From the NCBI RefSeq assembly GCF_037154015.1, contig NZ_JBANRL010000001.1, forward strand, positions 372,001-436,000: DNA of 64,000 nucleotides, in the 5' to 3' direction. Source of the DNA: Altererythrobacter aquiaggeris (GTDB taxonomy: Bacteria; Pseudomonadota; Alphaproteobacteria; Sphingomonadales; Sphingomonadaceae). The notes beneath the pieces are model-generated. The model had not been told where the DNA came from, ran no database searches, and was given only the letters and a program-made list of their open reading frames with translations. Each line of letters starts with the position of its first letter. Position 1 is the first letter of the stretch. Below are positions 8,879 to 18,052 of this stretch, piece after piece. The position numbers and the translations under genes are program-made.

Positions 8879-10009
8879 ATGAGCGGGTACGATACCTCGC
8901 CGCGGGCTGCGCGGAACTGCGGAGATTCCGCCGGGCCGGACAGACCGGCCAGCGCGAACAAAGCCATCAGGATCATGGTGGTTGACGATTCGCTCGTCGC
9001 GCGCACAGTGCTGTGCAAAGTGGTCGAGGCGACCGAAGATTTTGTCCTTTGCGCCACAGCCAACACGGCTGAAGAGGCGCTTTCCAAGCTGGCGGATATT
9101 CGTGTCGACGTAATTCTGCTTGATCTCGAAATGCCTGGCATCGGCGGACTGGCAGCGCTGCCCGCAATTCTGGAGGCAGCCCAAGGCGCGCAAGTGATGG
9201 TGGTATCGTCGCTCACCAGCGTTGGCGCAGAAGCAACCGTGGAAGCCTTGTCGATTGGTGCGGCGGATACGATTCTCAAACCGCGCCCCGGCGAATTTTC
9301 GTCCGAATATCGCAGTGAACTTGCCGACCGGATCCGTGATATCGGAAACACCCGGGGCAGGCCTGACAGGGCGCGCACCGGCGCACCTGCGGCATCGGTC
9401 CGCTTACGCAATACCGCCGCCAAGCCCGCCCGCGTCATCGCCATCGGCGCGTCGACCGGCGGGATCCATTCAATGTGTCAGGTGCTTGGCAAACTGCCGA
9501 AAGACTTCGATCTGCCAATTCTGGTGACGCAGCATCTTCCGGCCGCCTTCTCGCCTGTGTTCGCCCGCCAGCTCGAAATTGCCTCGGGGTTCACGGCTAT
9601 AATCGCCCAAACCGGCTCGCCGCTGATTGCAGGCGAAATCCTGATCGCGCCGGGCGCTGGCCATTTGGTGGTCGAACTGTCGGGGGGTGTGCCCGTAGCC
9701 CGTATCACCCGCGACAAGGTGGCTAATAATTGCTGTCCGTCGGTCGATCCCATGCTGGAATCGCTGGCCGGTGTTTATGACGGCGCCGTGCTTGCCGTGA
9801 TCCTGTCGGGAATGGGACGTGACGGCGAGATCGGAGCCCGTGCAATTGTGGACCGCGGCGGAATGATTTTGGCGCAAAGCCCGGAAACTTGTGCTGTTTG
9901 GGGGATGCCCCGCGCGGTGGCCGAAGCAGGCCTGGCATCAGCAATATTACCGCCAGAAGGATTGGGTGCCCGTATCGCAAACTGCAAAAGGGGTGCGGCA
10001 TGGCAATAA
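8879..10009 (+). CDS. cheB: protein-glutamate methylesterase CheB
   Basis: The 376-residue protein has an N-terminal receiver (about 30-150) with VVDDS and phospho-acceptor Asp82 in LLDLEMPGIGG, a linker, and a C-terminal methylesterase domain from about residue 185. The esterase carries GASTGGIHSM (catalytic Ser), TQHLPAAFSPVF (catalytic His) and LSGMGRDGEIGA (catalytic Asp). It removes methyl groups from chemoreceptors to reset sensitivity, activated by CheA. The first 28 residues before the receiver are a non-conserved, low-complexity extension. It starts nine bases after cheY and overlaps the cheR start by ten bases. Confidence 0.93.
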   Translation: MSGYDTSPRAARNCGDSAGPDRPASANKAIRIMVVDDSLVARTVLCKVVEATEDFVLCATANTAEEALSKLADIRVDVILLDLEMPGIGGLAALPAILEAAQGAQVMVVSSLTSVGAEATVEALSIGAADTILKPRPGEFSSEYRSELADRIRDIGNTRGRPDRARTGAPAASVRLRNTAAKPARVIAIGASTGGIHSMCQVLGKLPKDFDLPILVTQHLPAAFSPVFARQLEIASGFTAIIAQTGSPLIAGEILIAPGAGHLVVELSGGVPVARITRDKVANNCCPSVDPMLESLAGVYDGAVLAVILSGMGRDGEIGARAIVDRGGMILAQSPETCAVWGMPRAVAEAGLASAILPPEGLGARIANCKRGAAWQ

Positions 10010-10851
10010 CTTCCGGATCACAAAGAGTCATCGCCGATTTGCTGGCGGAACGAACCGGCCAGCAGTTAACCGAAGGGCGCAGCTGGCGCATCGGGACTGC
10101 GCTGGCGGGTCTTTTCAGACAGCTTGGCATCAGCAATGTCGATCAACTTGTCTGCCTGCTCGAAGAACCCGGCAGCAACGCATTATCCCAGCAAGTGGTC
10201 GAGGCTTTGCTCAACAACGAAACCTACTTTTTCCGCGATCGGGCAATGTTCGATCAACTTGGCCAGCACGTTTTCCCGCGCATCGCGAAAGAACGGGCCG
10301 GATCACGAACGCTGTCGATTTTATGCGCCGGTTGTTCGACAGGACAGGAGGCATTGTCGCTGGCGATGATGTTCCTTGATCAGGAGACGCGCTGGGCCGG
10401 TTGGAAAATCGAAATCAACGGGTTCGATATATCCCACGATGCGATTTCCAAGGCGCGCGCGGGCGTCTATTCGCAGTTTGAAATTCAACGTGGCCTGTCG
10501 GTCACGCAGATGATTACATATTTCAGTGAGACGCCCGTCGGGTGGGAGGCCAATGACAAATTGCGGGCCATGACGCAGTACCGGGTCCACAATGTGCTTG
10601 AACCCTTGCCGGTCAAAGGGCCGTTTGATGTCATCCTGTCGCGCAACATCCTGCTATATTTTGATATAGAAACCCGCAAGCGGGCCTTTGCGCAACTGCT
10701 TGAAAAACTACGGCCCGAAGGATGGGTCATGCTGGGCGCGGGCGAAACGATTGTCGGGCAAACGGACCGGCTGGTGCCGGTAAAAGGCGGGATCGGACTT
10801 TACCGGTCTTTCGCAACCGATCTGGCGACGCCTTTCACCCGGGTTGCCTGA
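10000..10851 (+). CDS. cheR: chemoreceptor methyltransferase CheR
   Basis: The 283-residue protein uses ATG 10000, which overlaps the end of cheB and is the first start consistent with the family N terminus. It contains NNETYFFRD, then LCAGCSTGQEALSLAMM (the S-adenosylmethionine-binding turn) and VILSRNILLYFD, all standard CheR segments. It methylates glutamates on chemoreceptors, opposing CheB. The acidic motif reads STGQE where many CheR proteins have STGEE. It is the last of five overlapping or closely spaced che genes, and a short GC-rich inverted repeat follows its stop. Confidence 0.93.
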   Translation: MAITSGSQRVIADLLAERTGQQLTEGRSWRIGTALAGLFRQLGISNVDQLVCLLEEPGSNALSQQVVEALLNNETYFFRDRAMFDQLGQHVFPRIAKERAGSRTLSILCAGCSTGQEALSLAMMFLDQETRWAGWKIEINGFDISHDAISKARAGVYSQFEIQRGLSVTQMITYFSETPVGWEANDKLRAMTQYRVHNVLEPLPVKGPFDVILSRNILLYFDIETRKRAFAQLLEKLRPEGWVMLGAGETIVGQTDRLVPVKGGIGLYRSFATDLATPFTRVA

Positions 10852-10853
10852 AT

Positions 10854-10870
10854 CCGGGCAAGGCGCCCGG
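10854..10870 (+). terminator. short GC hairpin after cheR
   Basis: CCGGGC and GCCCGG form a 6-bp stem with a five-base loop directly after the cheR stop. No T run follows. It could attenuate transcription before the GGDEF-EAL gene, but it is short. Confidence 0.3.
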
Positions 10871-10966
10871 CACTGCGAAGAATGGTGAAGGCAGCATTTA
10901 CCGCAAATTAGTTATGTTCCCCTAGACAGTTACGAGTCAAAGCTCAGACATTCAGGGACGCGTAGA

Positions 10967-12487
10967 TTGCTTGAGAACATACAGAAATTTTCCCGAAGTG
11001 GGTCGCGCGTGGTGTTTGCACCGCTGATCGTGCTCACACTGATTTTCGCCGCGATGGGTGTGCTGCTGGTGGTCGATGACGCGCTTTCCGTTTCCATTTA
11101 CTCACCTTTGGTCATCGGCGGCCTGACACTTTATGTGCTTGCGGTTGCCGTGCTCTCCCGCATGGGGCTTGGCTACGTTCAACACCTTGAAAAGGTGAGC
11201 ATGACCGACAGTCTGAGCCTGCTGCCCAACAGGCGCGCCTTGCACATCGATGTCAGGCGCCATGACGCAAAAGATGCCGAGCTGGGTATTGCGCTGATCG
11301 ACCTTGACGGTTTCAAGCTGGTCAATGATCAATACGGGCACTCCATCGGTGACGAGGTGATAAAGAAGGCTGCGGAAATACTGTCGGATTTATGCGGAGA
11401 CGATGCCCGCTGCTACCGGCTGGGCGGAGACGAGTTTGCAATTTCCATGTCCGGCCCGCTGGTCGGCACCATCGTCGAGGGAATTTCGCGCAGTTTTATC
11501 GATGTTCTGAAAAAACCGGTGACGATCGAAAACCGCCGTGTCACCATCGGCGCCAGTGTTGGTGTATCCTCCAGCAAGGGGCCAAACCGGTTGAGCTCGT
11601 CGGAATTGCTGCGCCGTTCAGACGTGGCGATGTATGCATCCAAACGCAACGGCAAGATGCGCTGCACATGGTACACGCCTGAATTCGATCGCAATCGTGA
11701 GGCATGGCAGCGGCTGGATGATGATATGCGCGAAGCGCTGGCCAAGGGTGAATTTTATCCGTTGTACCAGCCGTTGGTGGACGCGGCATCAGGACAAATT
11801 GTGGCGGTAGAATGCCTGCTGCGATGGGACCGGCCGACCGGCAACCCGATCGGGCCCGACCAATTCATTCCCGTCGCCGAAGAATCCGGTCTGATCAACC
11901 CGATTGGCCTGTTGGTATTGCGCCAGTCCTGCAGCGATGCCTTGCCATGGGGCGAAATAAAACTTTCGGTCAACATATCGGTCGCACAGTTGCGTGATGT
12001 CGATTTTCCGATTCAATTGGGGCAAATCCTGGAAGAAACGGGCTTCCCGCCAGAGCGGCTGGAATTGGAGATAACCGAAACCTGCCTCGTGCTCGACCCG
12101 GCGCTTGTCGAGCGGACGCTGGACGTGATCCGCGGCTTCGGCGTCAAAATTTCGCTCGACGATTTTGGTACCGGCTACGCGTCGATCGGATTTCTGCGCC
12201 AGTTCAAGTTCGAAAAACTCAAACTGGACCGGTCGCTGGTGGTTGCAGCAGGCCAGGATGACGGTTCGCGCGCAATGATGGTTTCCAGCATCAGCGTTGC
12301 CCGTGCACTGCATATGTCGGTCACTGCCGAAGGCGTCGAAACCGAAGAACAGGCTGCTCTCGTGCGTCTGGCCGGTTGCGACCAGATCCAGGGCTGGCTG
12401 TATTACAAGGCCATGCCGGCAGAACAGGTCACGCAGCATTTGCAGCGCCAGATGGCCGCCACAAATCAAGTCAAAATATCGGGATAG
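10967..12487 (+). CDS. membrane GGDEF-EAL protein (cyclic di-GMP turnover)
   Basis: This 506-residue protein starts at a TTG. Two hydrophobic segments (about 18-40 and 44-65) precede a GGDEF domain with an intact RLGGDEF and an EAL domain that reads ECL at the signature but keeps [29 protein letters not shown] and [10 protein letters not shown], the metal-binding and catalytic positions. The positions for an RxxD inhibitory site before GGDEF read GDDA, so product inhibition is probably absent. It could both make and break cyclic di-GMP; which dominates is unknown. Its place between cheR and a chemoreceptor suggests the chemosensory pathway feeds cyclic di-GMP signalling. Confidence 0.88.
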   Translation: MLENIQKFSRSGSRVVFAPLIVLTLIFAAMGVLLVVDDALSVSIYSPLVIGGLTLYVLAVAVLSRMGLGYVQHLEKVSMTDSLSLLPNRRALHIDVRRHDAKDAELGIALIDLDGFKLVNDQYGHSIGDEVIKKAAEILSDLCGDDARCYRLGGDEFAISMSGPLVGTIVEGISRSFIDVLKKPVTIENRRVTIGASVGVSSSKGPNRLSSSELLRRSDVAMYASKRNGKMRCTWYTPEFDRNREAWQRLDDDMREALAKGEFYPLYQPLVDAASGQIVAVECLLRWDRPTGNPIGPDQFIPVAEESGLINPIGLLVLRQSCSDALPWGEIKLSVNISVAQLRDVDFPIQLGQILEETGFPPERLELEITETCLVLDPALVERTLDVIRGFGVKISLDDFGTGYASIGFLRQFKFEKLKLDRSLVVAAGQDDGSRAMMVSSISVARALHMSVTAEGVETEEQAALVRLAGCDQIQGWLYYKAMPAEQVTQHLQRQMAATNQVKISG

Positions 12488-12498
12488 GATCAGATCAC

Positions 12499-13965
12499 AT
12501 GACAACTTCAGCACCTGCAGTGGAAGACATCACCACCGCCTACATCCCTGAACCGTATCAGAGCCAGACTGATAGTGACCAGAATTCCATTCTGTCGGCC
12601 TATTTTGGCTGGTCGATCAAAACCAAGCTGAATGTCTATAACATCGTCAACGCGATGCTGGGCTTGTCCCTGTTGGCAGTAGGCTGGTTTTCACTCAACC
12701 GGATCGAAACCCTGCTGATCGAAAAAGGCATCAACGAACCGCGTATAACCGGCATTGTTTCAACCGCGGAATCGGCTTTCCTCGTAATTATGGTGGTGGC
12801 TGCCTTATGGGCTGCGCTGGCAATTTACCGGATGCATGCGGATGTTTCGGGGGCAATCAAAAACCTCATTCCGGTGATGTCCACGATCCTGACCGGCGAA
12901 ACCGATGTCGAAATTCCCTACGGCCACCGCAAGGACGAGATCGGCGATCTGGCGCGGGCGCTGCGCGGTATGCGCAAGGCCACGGTGCAGTTCCAGTCCT
13001 TGACCCTGCACCGCGAGGAATCGCTCGAAAAGGAACGGCTTTTCAATGAACGGCAGGATTCCTCGCGCAAGGAGCAGGCTGAAAAGCTGCGCGCAATTGC
13101 GGCAAAATTCGAATCCAACATTACCAGCGTCGTCGGCAATGTCGCGGATGCTTCAGGCCAGTTGAAGGCGACAGCCACTGCGATGGCGACTGCGGCAGAA
13201 CAATCCGCAAGCCAGACCCATAATGTCGCGCAGGCAATGGAAGATGCGTCCAAAGGCGTAACCGCAGCGGCTGCTGCCAGCGACGAATTTGCCATGTCGA
13301 TCGGCGAGATCAGCCGCCAGGCCGCAAGCTCTGCCGAACTTGCGCGCAAGGCCAATGATGCAGCCGAGGAGGCAGACCGGACAATCTCCACCCTGTCGAT
13401 TTCGGCAGAACAGGTCGGTCAGATTGTCGAGCTGATCCAGAGCATTGCCCAGCGCACCAATCTGCTGGCTTTGAACGCGTCGATCGAGGCCGCGCGCGGC
13501 GGCGAAGCGGGCAGGGGCTTTGCCGTGGTCGCTTCGGAAGTGAAAGAACTTGCCTCCCAGACCAGCAAAGCCACGCAGGAAGTGGCCGATCAGATAGGCA
13601 CGATGCAGCAATCGACCACGGCCAGCGTGGACGCGCTGCGGTCAATCGGACAACAGATCCAGCAGTTGGAAGCGACTTCGGTGTCGATTGCGGCAGCGGT
13701 GGACCAACAGGCGGTTGCAGGTCAGGACCTGGCGCGCAGCATCGATGCAACGGCGCAGGGAGCCGACGAGGTTTCGAGCAATATCGCGCAAGTTCGCGAA
13801 ACATCGCTCGCCGCCGGAGCCGCCGCGAGCCAGGTCCTTGGTTCGGCAACCGATCTGGAACAACAGGCCGCCACGCTCAGCAGTCAGGTGGATGATTTCC
13901 TCGGCTATGTTAACGGCTGGGACTTCTTTCTGGATGCAAAAACGGCCGCAGCCGATATCCGGTAG
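12499..13965 (+). CDS. methyl-accepting chemoreceptor with minimal periplasmic loop
   Basis: Starting at ATG 12499, 11 bases after the GGDEF-EAL gene, this 488-residue receptor has two membrane segments (about 53-70 and 93-113) separated by only some 25 residues, so it has no real periplasmic sensor domain. A HAMP region follows (about 114-165, [15 protein letters not shown]), then a long coiled coil with the signalling hairpin tip [20 protein letters not shown] and [12 protein letters not shown]. It should form the receptor array for the adjacent CheA and CheW. With no external sensing domain it may sense membrane state, energy state or a partner protein. Confidence 0.9.
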   Translation: MTTSAPAVEDITTAYIPEPYQSQTDSDQNSILSAYFGWSIKTKLNVYNIVNAMLGLSLLAVGWFSLNRIETLLIEKGINEPRITGIVSTAESAFLVIMVVAALWAALAIYRMHADVSGAIKNLIPVMSTILTGETDVEIPYGHRKDEIGDLARALRGMRKATVQFQSLTLHREESLEKERLFNERQDSSRKEQAEKLRAIAAKFESNITSVVGNVADASGQLKATATAMATAAEQSASQTHNVAQAMEDASKGVTAAAAASDEFAMSIGEISRQAASSAELARKANDAAEEADRTISTLSISAEQVGQIVELIQSIAQRTNLLALNASIEAARGGEAGRGFAVVASEVKELASQTSKATQEVADQIGTMQQSTTASVDALRSIGQQIQQLEATSVSIAAAVDQQAVAGQDLARSIDATAQGADEVSSNIAQVRETSLAAGAAASQVLGSATDLEQQAATLSSQVDDFLGYVNGWDFFLDAKTAAADIR

Positions 13966-13998
13966 ATTCCCGGCAAGTAGAGGCTTTCATCCACCGCC

Positions 13999-14020
13999 GC
14001 ATGGCAGGCCGCGGCCATGC
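13999..14020. terminator. hairpin between convergent chemoreceptor genes
   Basis: GCATGGC and GCCATGC form a 7-bp stem with an 8-base GC-rich loop in the 190-base gap between convergent genes. It could serve both directions; there is no T tract. A 42-codon minus-strand frame begins at a TTG near 14112 and ends about here; it is too weak to call a gene. Confidence 0.3.
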
Positions 14021-14155
14021 AGGTAGGCCAGATAAAGCGTTCGTGAATAGAACTTTGCGCCCGGCGCGATACAAGCCTCGGCGCGCAGGTCGGGCGCGCG
14101 CTGCACCCCGGTCAATCATTGCCGCCGGAAGCGGATCCGGCCAAAGCCGTTACGA

Positions 14156-15568
14156 TTACAGAGCGTAGGCAATCTCGAGATCGCCCCAACGCCGGCCGCC
14201 GAAATACAGCGGCACAAAGATGTTGCGTATCACGACATAATTCGTTCCATCACCCTCGTGCCGATAGACAACGGTGTGGAATTCACTGGTGCTGGCTTTG
14301 GCGACTTTGTCCGTTTCGCCCAGGATGATGCGGCCATTGCGGCAATATTTCGTATCATGCACAACATCGCCGGTCGGCTGACGCGACATTTCCGTCCAGT
14401 GGGTGGGTAAAAATCCGTTGATATCGGTGCAGATTGCACCGTGATGGCGCGGGTCCAGCGCTTTGACGCGGTCATATTCGGGGCGCCAGTTCGCATCTGC
14501 CCAATTCGACAGTTTCGTTCTGTATCGCCGGGGATTGGACCCTTCGATCAGCCGGTAATCATGGTCAAACAGCATATCCAGGGACAGGTCGCCGCGCTGG
14601 ATTGCGGCTTCGGTGAGCTGCGTGATGTGATCGCGCTCCTTCAACGCCAGGTTTACGAAACTGGTGTCTTCCGGCGATGCCCCGCTTGAAATCAAAGCGC
14701 TGAACATATCGTTGGACATTTTTTCCATGGCGTTGATTTTGTTGCGTGTATCGCTGAGCAAAGCCTCGTTCCCGCGCACATCACCCGCAAAATCCGACAG
14801 GTCATGGCGCAGTTTCTTGCCGGTCTGATGGTTCTGCGATGAACTGAGGGAAATTTCCTCGCTTTGTGCATCCAGCTTGTCGAACGAGGAGATTGCAAAT
14901 TCGAGTGTCTGGGTGATTTGCTGGAAATCGCTTTCTGCGGTTTTGCTTTGTTTTACGCCGTCGCTCACCTGCTCGACGATGCTTTCGGCTTCGCTGAACA
15001 GGCTTTCGATGGCGCGGTTGATTTCCTTGGTCGCGGTTTGGGTATCATGCGCCAGCGTTTTAACCTCGTCGGCGACAACCGCAAAGGTGCGCCCCGCATC
15101 ACCCGCACGGTGCGCTTCGATTGCGGCGTTCAGTGCAAGCATGTTGGTGGTCTTGGCGATGTTGTCGATTGAAGATGACACCGTCCGCACCTGTTCCATC
15201 ACCACGGCGAAGTTGGTTACGTGATTGCCCAGCTGGGTGACGAGATCGGTAACCGAGCGGAAGCGTCCGATCGCTGTATCGACCTGTTGCGCGCCTGAAA
15301 CCAGTTGCTCGCGCGCGCGGGCAGAAAACTGCTTGGCTTCGCCCGTCGCATCGGCAATTTTCTGCTGATCCTGTTCGAGGTTGAGAACGACCTGTTCCAA
15401 CCGTTCGAGAATCGTCAGTTGCGATGACATTTTGCTGGTTACGGTCAGAATATGTCCGCTGGCATCGGTGCATCCCACGGCGAGATGTCCACAAGAGGCA
15501 GCGGTGTTTTCTTCGATTCCCGGCCGCGATCCCGCCACGAAAGCTGATTGATCCACCTGTGCGTTCAT
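14156..15568 (-). CDS. soluble chemoreceptor with C-terminal sensor-like domain
   Basis: From ATG 15568 this is a 470-residue protein without a transmembrane segment. The N-terminal half is a methyl-accepting signalling coiled coil with the tip variant [20 protein letters not shown] and [14 protein letters not shown]. The C-terminal ~150 residues ([19 protein letters not shown], then [18 protein letters not shown]) look like a Cache/PAS-type fold seen after the signalling domain in some alphaproteobacterial receptors. The order is therefore signalling first, sensing last, in the cytoplasm. A TTG 13 codons upstream is an alternative start. It is convergent with the membrane receptor and may sense an intracellular ligand for the same CheA. 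Confidence 0.82.
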   Translation of the reverse strand: MNAQVDQSAFVAGSRPGIEENTAASCGHLAVGCTDASGHILTVTSKMSSQLTILERLEQVVLNLEQDQQKIADATGEAKQFSARAREQLVSGAQQVDTAIGRFRSVTDLVTQLGNHVTNFAVVMEQVRTVSSSIDNIAKTTNMLALNAAIEAHRAGDAGRTFAVVADEVKTLAHDTQTATKEINRAIESLFSEAESIVEQVSDGVKQSKTAESDFQQITQTLEFAISSFDKLDAQSEEISLSSSQNHQTGKKLRHDLSDFAGDVRGNEALLSDTRNKINAMEKMSNDMFSALISSGASPEDTSFVNLALKERDHITQLTEAAIQRGDLSLDMLFDHDYRLIEGSNPRRYRTKLSNWADANWRPEYDRVKALDPRHHGAICTDINGFLPTHWTEMSRQPTGDVVHDTKYCRNGRIILGETDKVAKASTSEFHTVVYRHEGDGTNYVVIRNIFVPLYFGGRRWGDLEIAYAL

Positions 15569-15789
15569 CGCGTCGTTTACCCCTCTACGCCGCGCAAACG
15601 GCAACAATTTTCATCAATTGCGGGGTATAGGTTTGTAGTTAACAAGTTCTGAAATCCGCCCGCTTGCACGTGTTTGCCCAAGAATGCGCGCAGCCCGGCC
15701 CCGGCTCCGGCTCCGGCCCCGGCGCACACCAGGCAGAGGCGAGGGTGCACCGGGCAAAGCGGGAATGCGTTGCGGGAAGGAAAAAAATA

Positions 15790-15804
15790 GAACATAAGAA
15801 GAAC
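15790..15804. promoter_or_regulatory. LexA (SOS) box upstream of imuA
   Basis: The sequence GAAC-ATAAGAA-GAAC is the reverse complement of the alphaproteobacterial LexA site GTTC-N7-GTTC, with an AT-rich spacer. It lies 13 bases before the imuA ATG, where bound LexA would block transcription. The imuA-imuB-dnaE2 operon is a known SOS regulon member. Confidence 0.88.
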
Positions 15805-15817
15805 AGGTGATTCTCTT

Positions 15818-16528
15818 ATGGTCGATATTCTGTGCCGATTTCCTTCTGTCCTTTTATCCCCGCCGCGCGTTCCGGCAAGTGGATTCGTGCCTTCCGGGCC
15901 GACACTTCAGGAGGTGTTTACCGCGCCTGGCGATGCGGCGGGAATTGGTTTGGCGCTGTCACAATTGAATGTGCGCAATACGGCCTGCGATTCTGCTCCG
16001 CTGTTGTGGGTGCAGGACAGGAAGTCGATCCGCGAGATGGGGCGGATGTTCCTGCATGGACTGCCGGCTGCTGCGGGCCGCGATATTGTCCATGTCGCGG
16101 CGCAGGACGGGCGCGAGGCATTGTGGGCCATGGCGGAAGGGCTGAAATGCCCCTCGCTCGGTGCGGTAATCGGCGAGATACACGGCGACCCGCGCGCGCT
16201 CGATTTCACCGCCACGCGGCGGCTGGCGGTCGCGGCGGAGCGATATGGCGTGCCTGCTTTTCTGCTGCGGGTGAGCGGCAATCCCGATCTCAGCGGTGCG
16301 CGGCGGCGCTGGCGGGCGGCAAGCCGCCCCTCGCTGCCCCATCCGCACGACGAGAATGCGCCGGGTATGCCCGTCTGGTCGCTCGACCTGTTCCGCGCGC
16401 GCGATATGCCGCCGCATATTTGGGAGGCGAGCTATGACCAGGCAGCCCTCCGGGCGGAGAATCGTCTCGACATGGTTTCCCCGGCTGGCACTGGACCGGT
16501 GGAGGAAGATCAACGCCGGTTCGGCTGA
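15818..16528 (+). CDS. imuA: SOS mutagenesis protein ImuA
   Basis: The 236-residue protein matches the RecA-like ImuA family in size and in its conserved core: APLLWVQDRKSIREMGRMF, then GRDIVHVAAQDGREALWAM and LGAVIGEIHGDPRALDFTATRRL. No Walker A loop is visible, as expected for this family. ImuA is thought to connect RecA and ImuB within the translesion mutasome. ATG 15818 is directly downstream of the LexA box. Its 3' end overlaps imuB by 95 bases in another frame, so the operon is very compact. Confidence 0.85.
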   Translation: MVDILCRFPSVLLSPPRVPASGFVPSGPTLQEVFTAPGDAAGIGLALSQLNVRNTACDSAPLLWVQDRKSIREMGRMFLHGLPAAAGRDIVHVAAQDGREALWAMAEGLKCPSLGAVIGEIHGDPRALDFTATRRLAVAAERYGVPAFLLRVSGNPDLSGARRRWRAASRPSLPHPHDENAPGMPVWSLDLFRARDMPPHIWEASYDQAALRAENRLDMVSPAGTGPVEEDQRRFG

Positions 16529-18035
16529 TCACCCCGCTGACAGCACCCCGCTCGCGCTCGTTTCGGAAGGCGCGCATGGCACGGTTATAGATGCGGTAAA
16601 TGCCGCCGCGCGCGAAGCCGGTGCCAAACCGCGGCAGCGGCTGACCGATGCCCGCGCGATCTATCCGCTGCTGGAAGTTCACCAGTCAGACCATGATGGC
16701 GATGCTGTTCTGCTGGAGCGTTTGACACACTGGGCGCATCGCTGGAGCCCGTGGACCGCCATCGATGGAACAGACGGCCTGCTGCTCGACACCACCGGAG
16801 CGGCGCATTGTTTCGGCGGGGAGGCAGCGATGCTGGCCGATATGCACGCCCGCTATGCTGCGCTGGGTTTTGCCAGCCGCACCGCCATTGCACCAACTGT
16901 TGGCGGCGCCTGGGCGCTGGCACGCTTTGCCAAAGACGGGACCAATGTGGACGAACAGGGGCTTCGTACCGCGCTTGCCCCTTTGCCGGTGCAGGCCCTG
17001 AGGATCGATGCCGATACCGCGCTTTTGCTGCGCCGCGTGGGTCTGAAAACCATCGGCGCGCTGGCGGATATTCCCACGCTGGCGCTGGCCCGCCGGTTTC
17101 GCTCGCCCAGTTCTGGCAGGAGCCTTGCCAGAAGCTTCGCCAGACGCAAGGCGAATGTGCCGGCCAGCCCGCTCCACCGCTTGCAACAGGCGCTGGGGCA
17201 GATTGCCGAACCGGTTGAGCCATTGGCCCCGCGCACGCTGTATCGCGCAAGCTCGCGCGTGGCCGAACCCATCCGCCATGTCGCGGTGCTTCAGCCGGTA
17301 CTGGCCGACCTTGCGCGCGATTTGTGTGATCAGCTTTTCGCGCGTCAACAGGGGCTGCGCGCGGCGCGGTTCGAAGCGTTCAGGGTCGATGGGATGATCC
17401 AGGCGCTCCACGCCCAAACCGCCGCGCCGGTGCGCGCGCCGGATCACATTGTGCGTCTGTTTGCCGAAGAACTGGGAAAGTTGGAGGCAGGCTTCGGCTT
17501 TGATGCTTTTGCGCTCACCGCCTTCCATCACGAAGATATGGCCGCGCGGCAGGCCGGGCTGGATGAAGAAGTGGTGGAAGGCACCGCGCTGCCCGAACTG
17601 ATTGACCGGCTGTGCGCAAGGATCGGCGCAAACCGTGTGCTGCGCCCCGTCCCCTATGCCAGCCATATGCCCGAACGCTCGGTCGGTTGGCGGCCCGCCT
17701 TGCAGGGAGAGCTGGCGCTTGCCGACGCAGGCCCGCCAGCCGAACGCCCGCTCCGCCTGTTCGACCGGCCCGAACCCGTCACCGTGATCTACGCCACGCC
17801 GGAAGGCCCGCCGCGCCGGTTCCGCTGGCGGCGCGTGCTGCATGATGTGGTGAAGGTGGAAGGGCCCGAACGCATTGCGCCGGAATGGTGGCGCGAACGA
17901 TCCACCGCGCGGCTGCGCGACTATTACAAGGTGGAGGACGAGACCGGACGGCGGTTCTGGATATATCGCGGCGGGGTGGCGGGTGATGGCCGGGGCGGCG
18001 CGCCGCAATGGTTCATGCATGGTTTGTTTGTGTGA
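16434..18035 (+). CDS. imuB: catalytically inactive Y-family polymerase-like protein ImuB
   Basis: Starting at ATG 16434 inside imuA, this is a 533-residue Y-family-like protein. The N-terminal strand reads IVSTWFPRLALDRW instead of the DxD metal motif, and the later acidic motif reads AIDGTDGLLLD, so polymerase activity should be absent, as known for ImuB. The palm, thumb and little-finger regions are otherwise recognisable. PAERPLRLFDRPEP near residue 440 fits a beta-clamp-binding sequence of the PLRLF type. ImuB is the hub that recruits ImuA and DnaE2 to the clamp during error-prone lesion bypass. It ends 17 bases before dnaE2. Confidence 0.9.
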   Translation: MTRQPSGRRIVSTWFPRLALDRWRKINAGSADHPADSTPLALVSEGAHGTVIDAVNAAAREAGAKPRQRLTDARAIYPLLEVHQSDHDGDAVLLERLTHWAHRWSPWTAIDGTDGLLLDTTGAAHCFGGEAAMLADMHARYAALGFASRTAIAPTVGGAWALARFAKDGTNVDEQGLRTALAPLPVQALRIDADTALLLRRVGLKTIGALADIPTLALARRFRSPSSGRSLARSFARRKANVPASPLHRLQQALGQIAEPVEPLAPRTLYRASSRVAEPIRHVAVLQPVLADLARDLCDQLFARQQGLRAARFEAFRVDGMIQALHAQTAAPVRAPDHIVRLFAEELGKLEAGFGFDAFALTAFHHEDMAARQAGLDEEVVEGTALPELIDRLCARIGANRVLRPVPYASHMPERSVGWRPALQGELALADAGPPAERPLRLFDRPEPVTVIYATPEGPPRRFRWRRVLHDVVKVEGPERIAPEWWRERSTARLRDYYKVEDETGRRFWIYRGGVAGDGRGGAPQWFMHGLFV

Positions 18036-18052
18036 TGGGCCGGTTGGCATAG

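Noticed and set aside
15695-15725. GC-rich CCGGCTCCGGC-type repeat upstream of imuA
   Set aside because: Simple low-complexity sequence; no gene or site can be tied to it.
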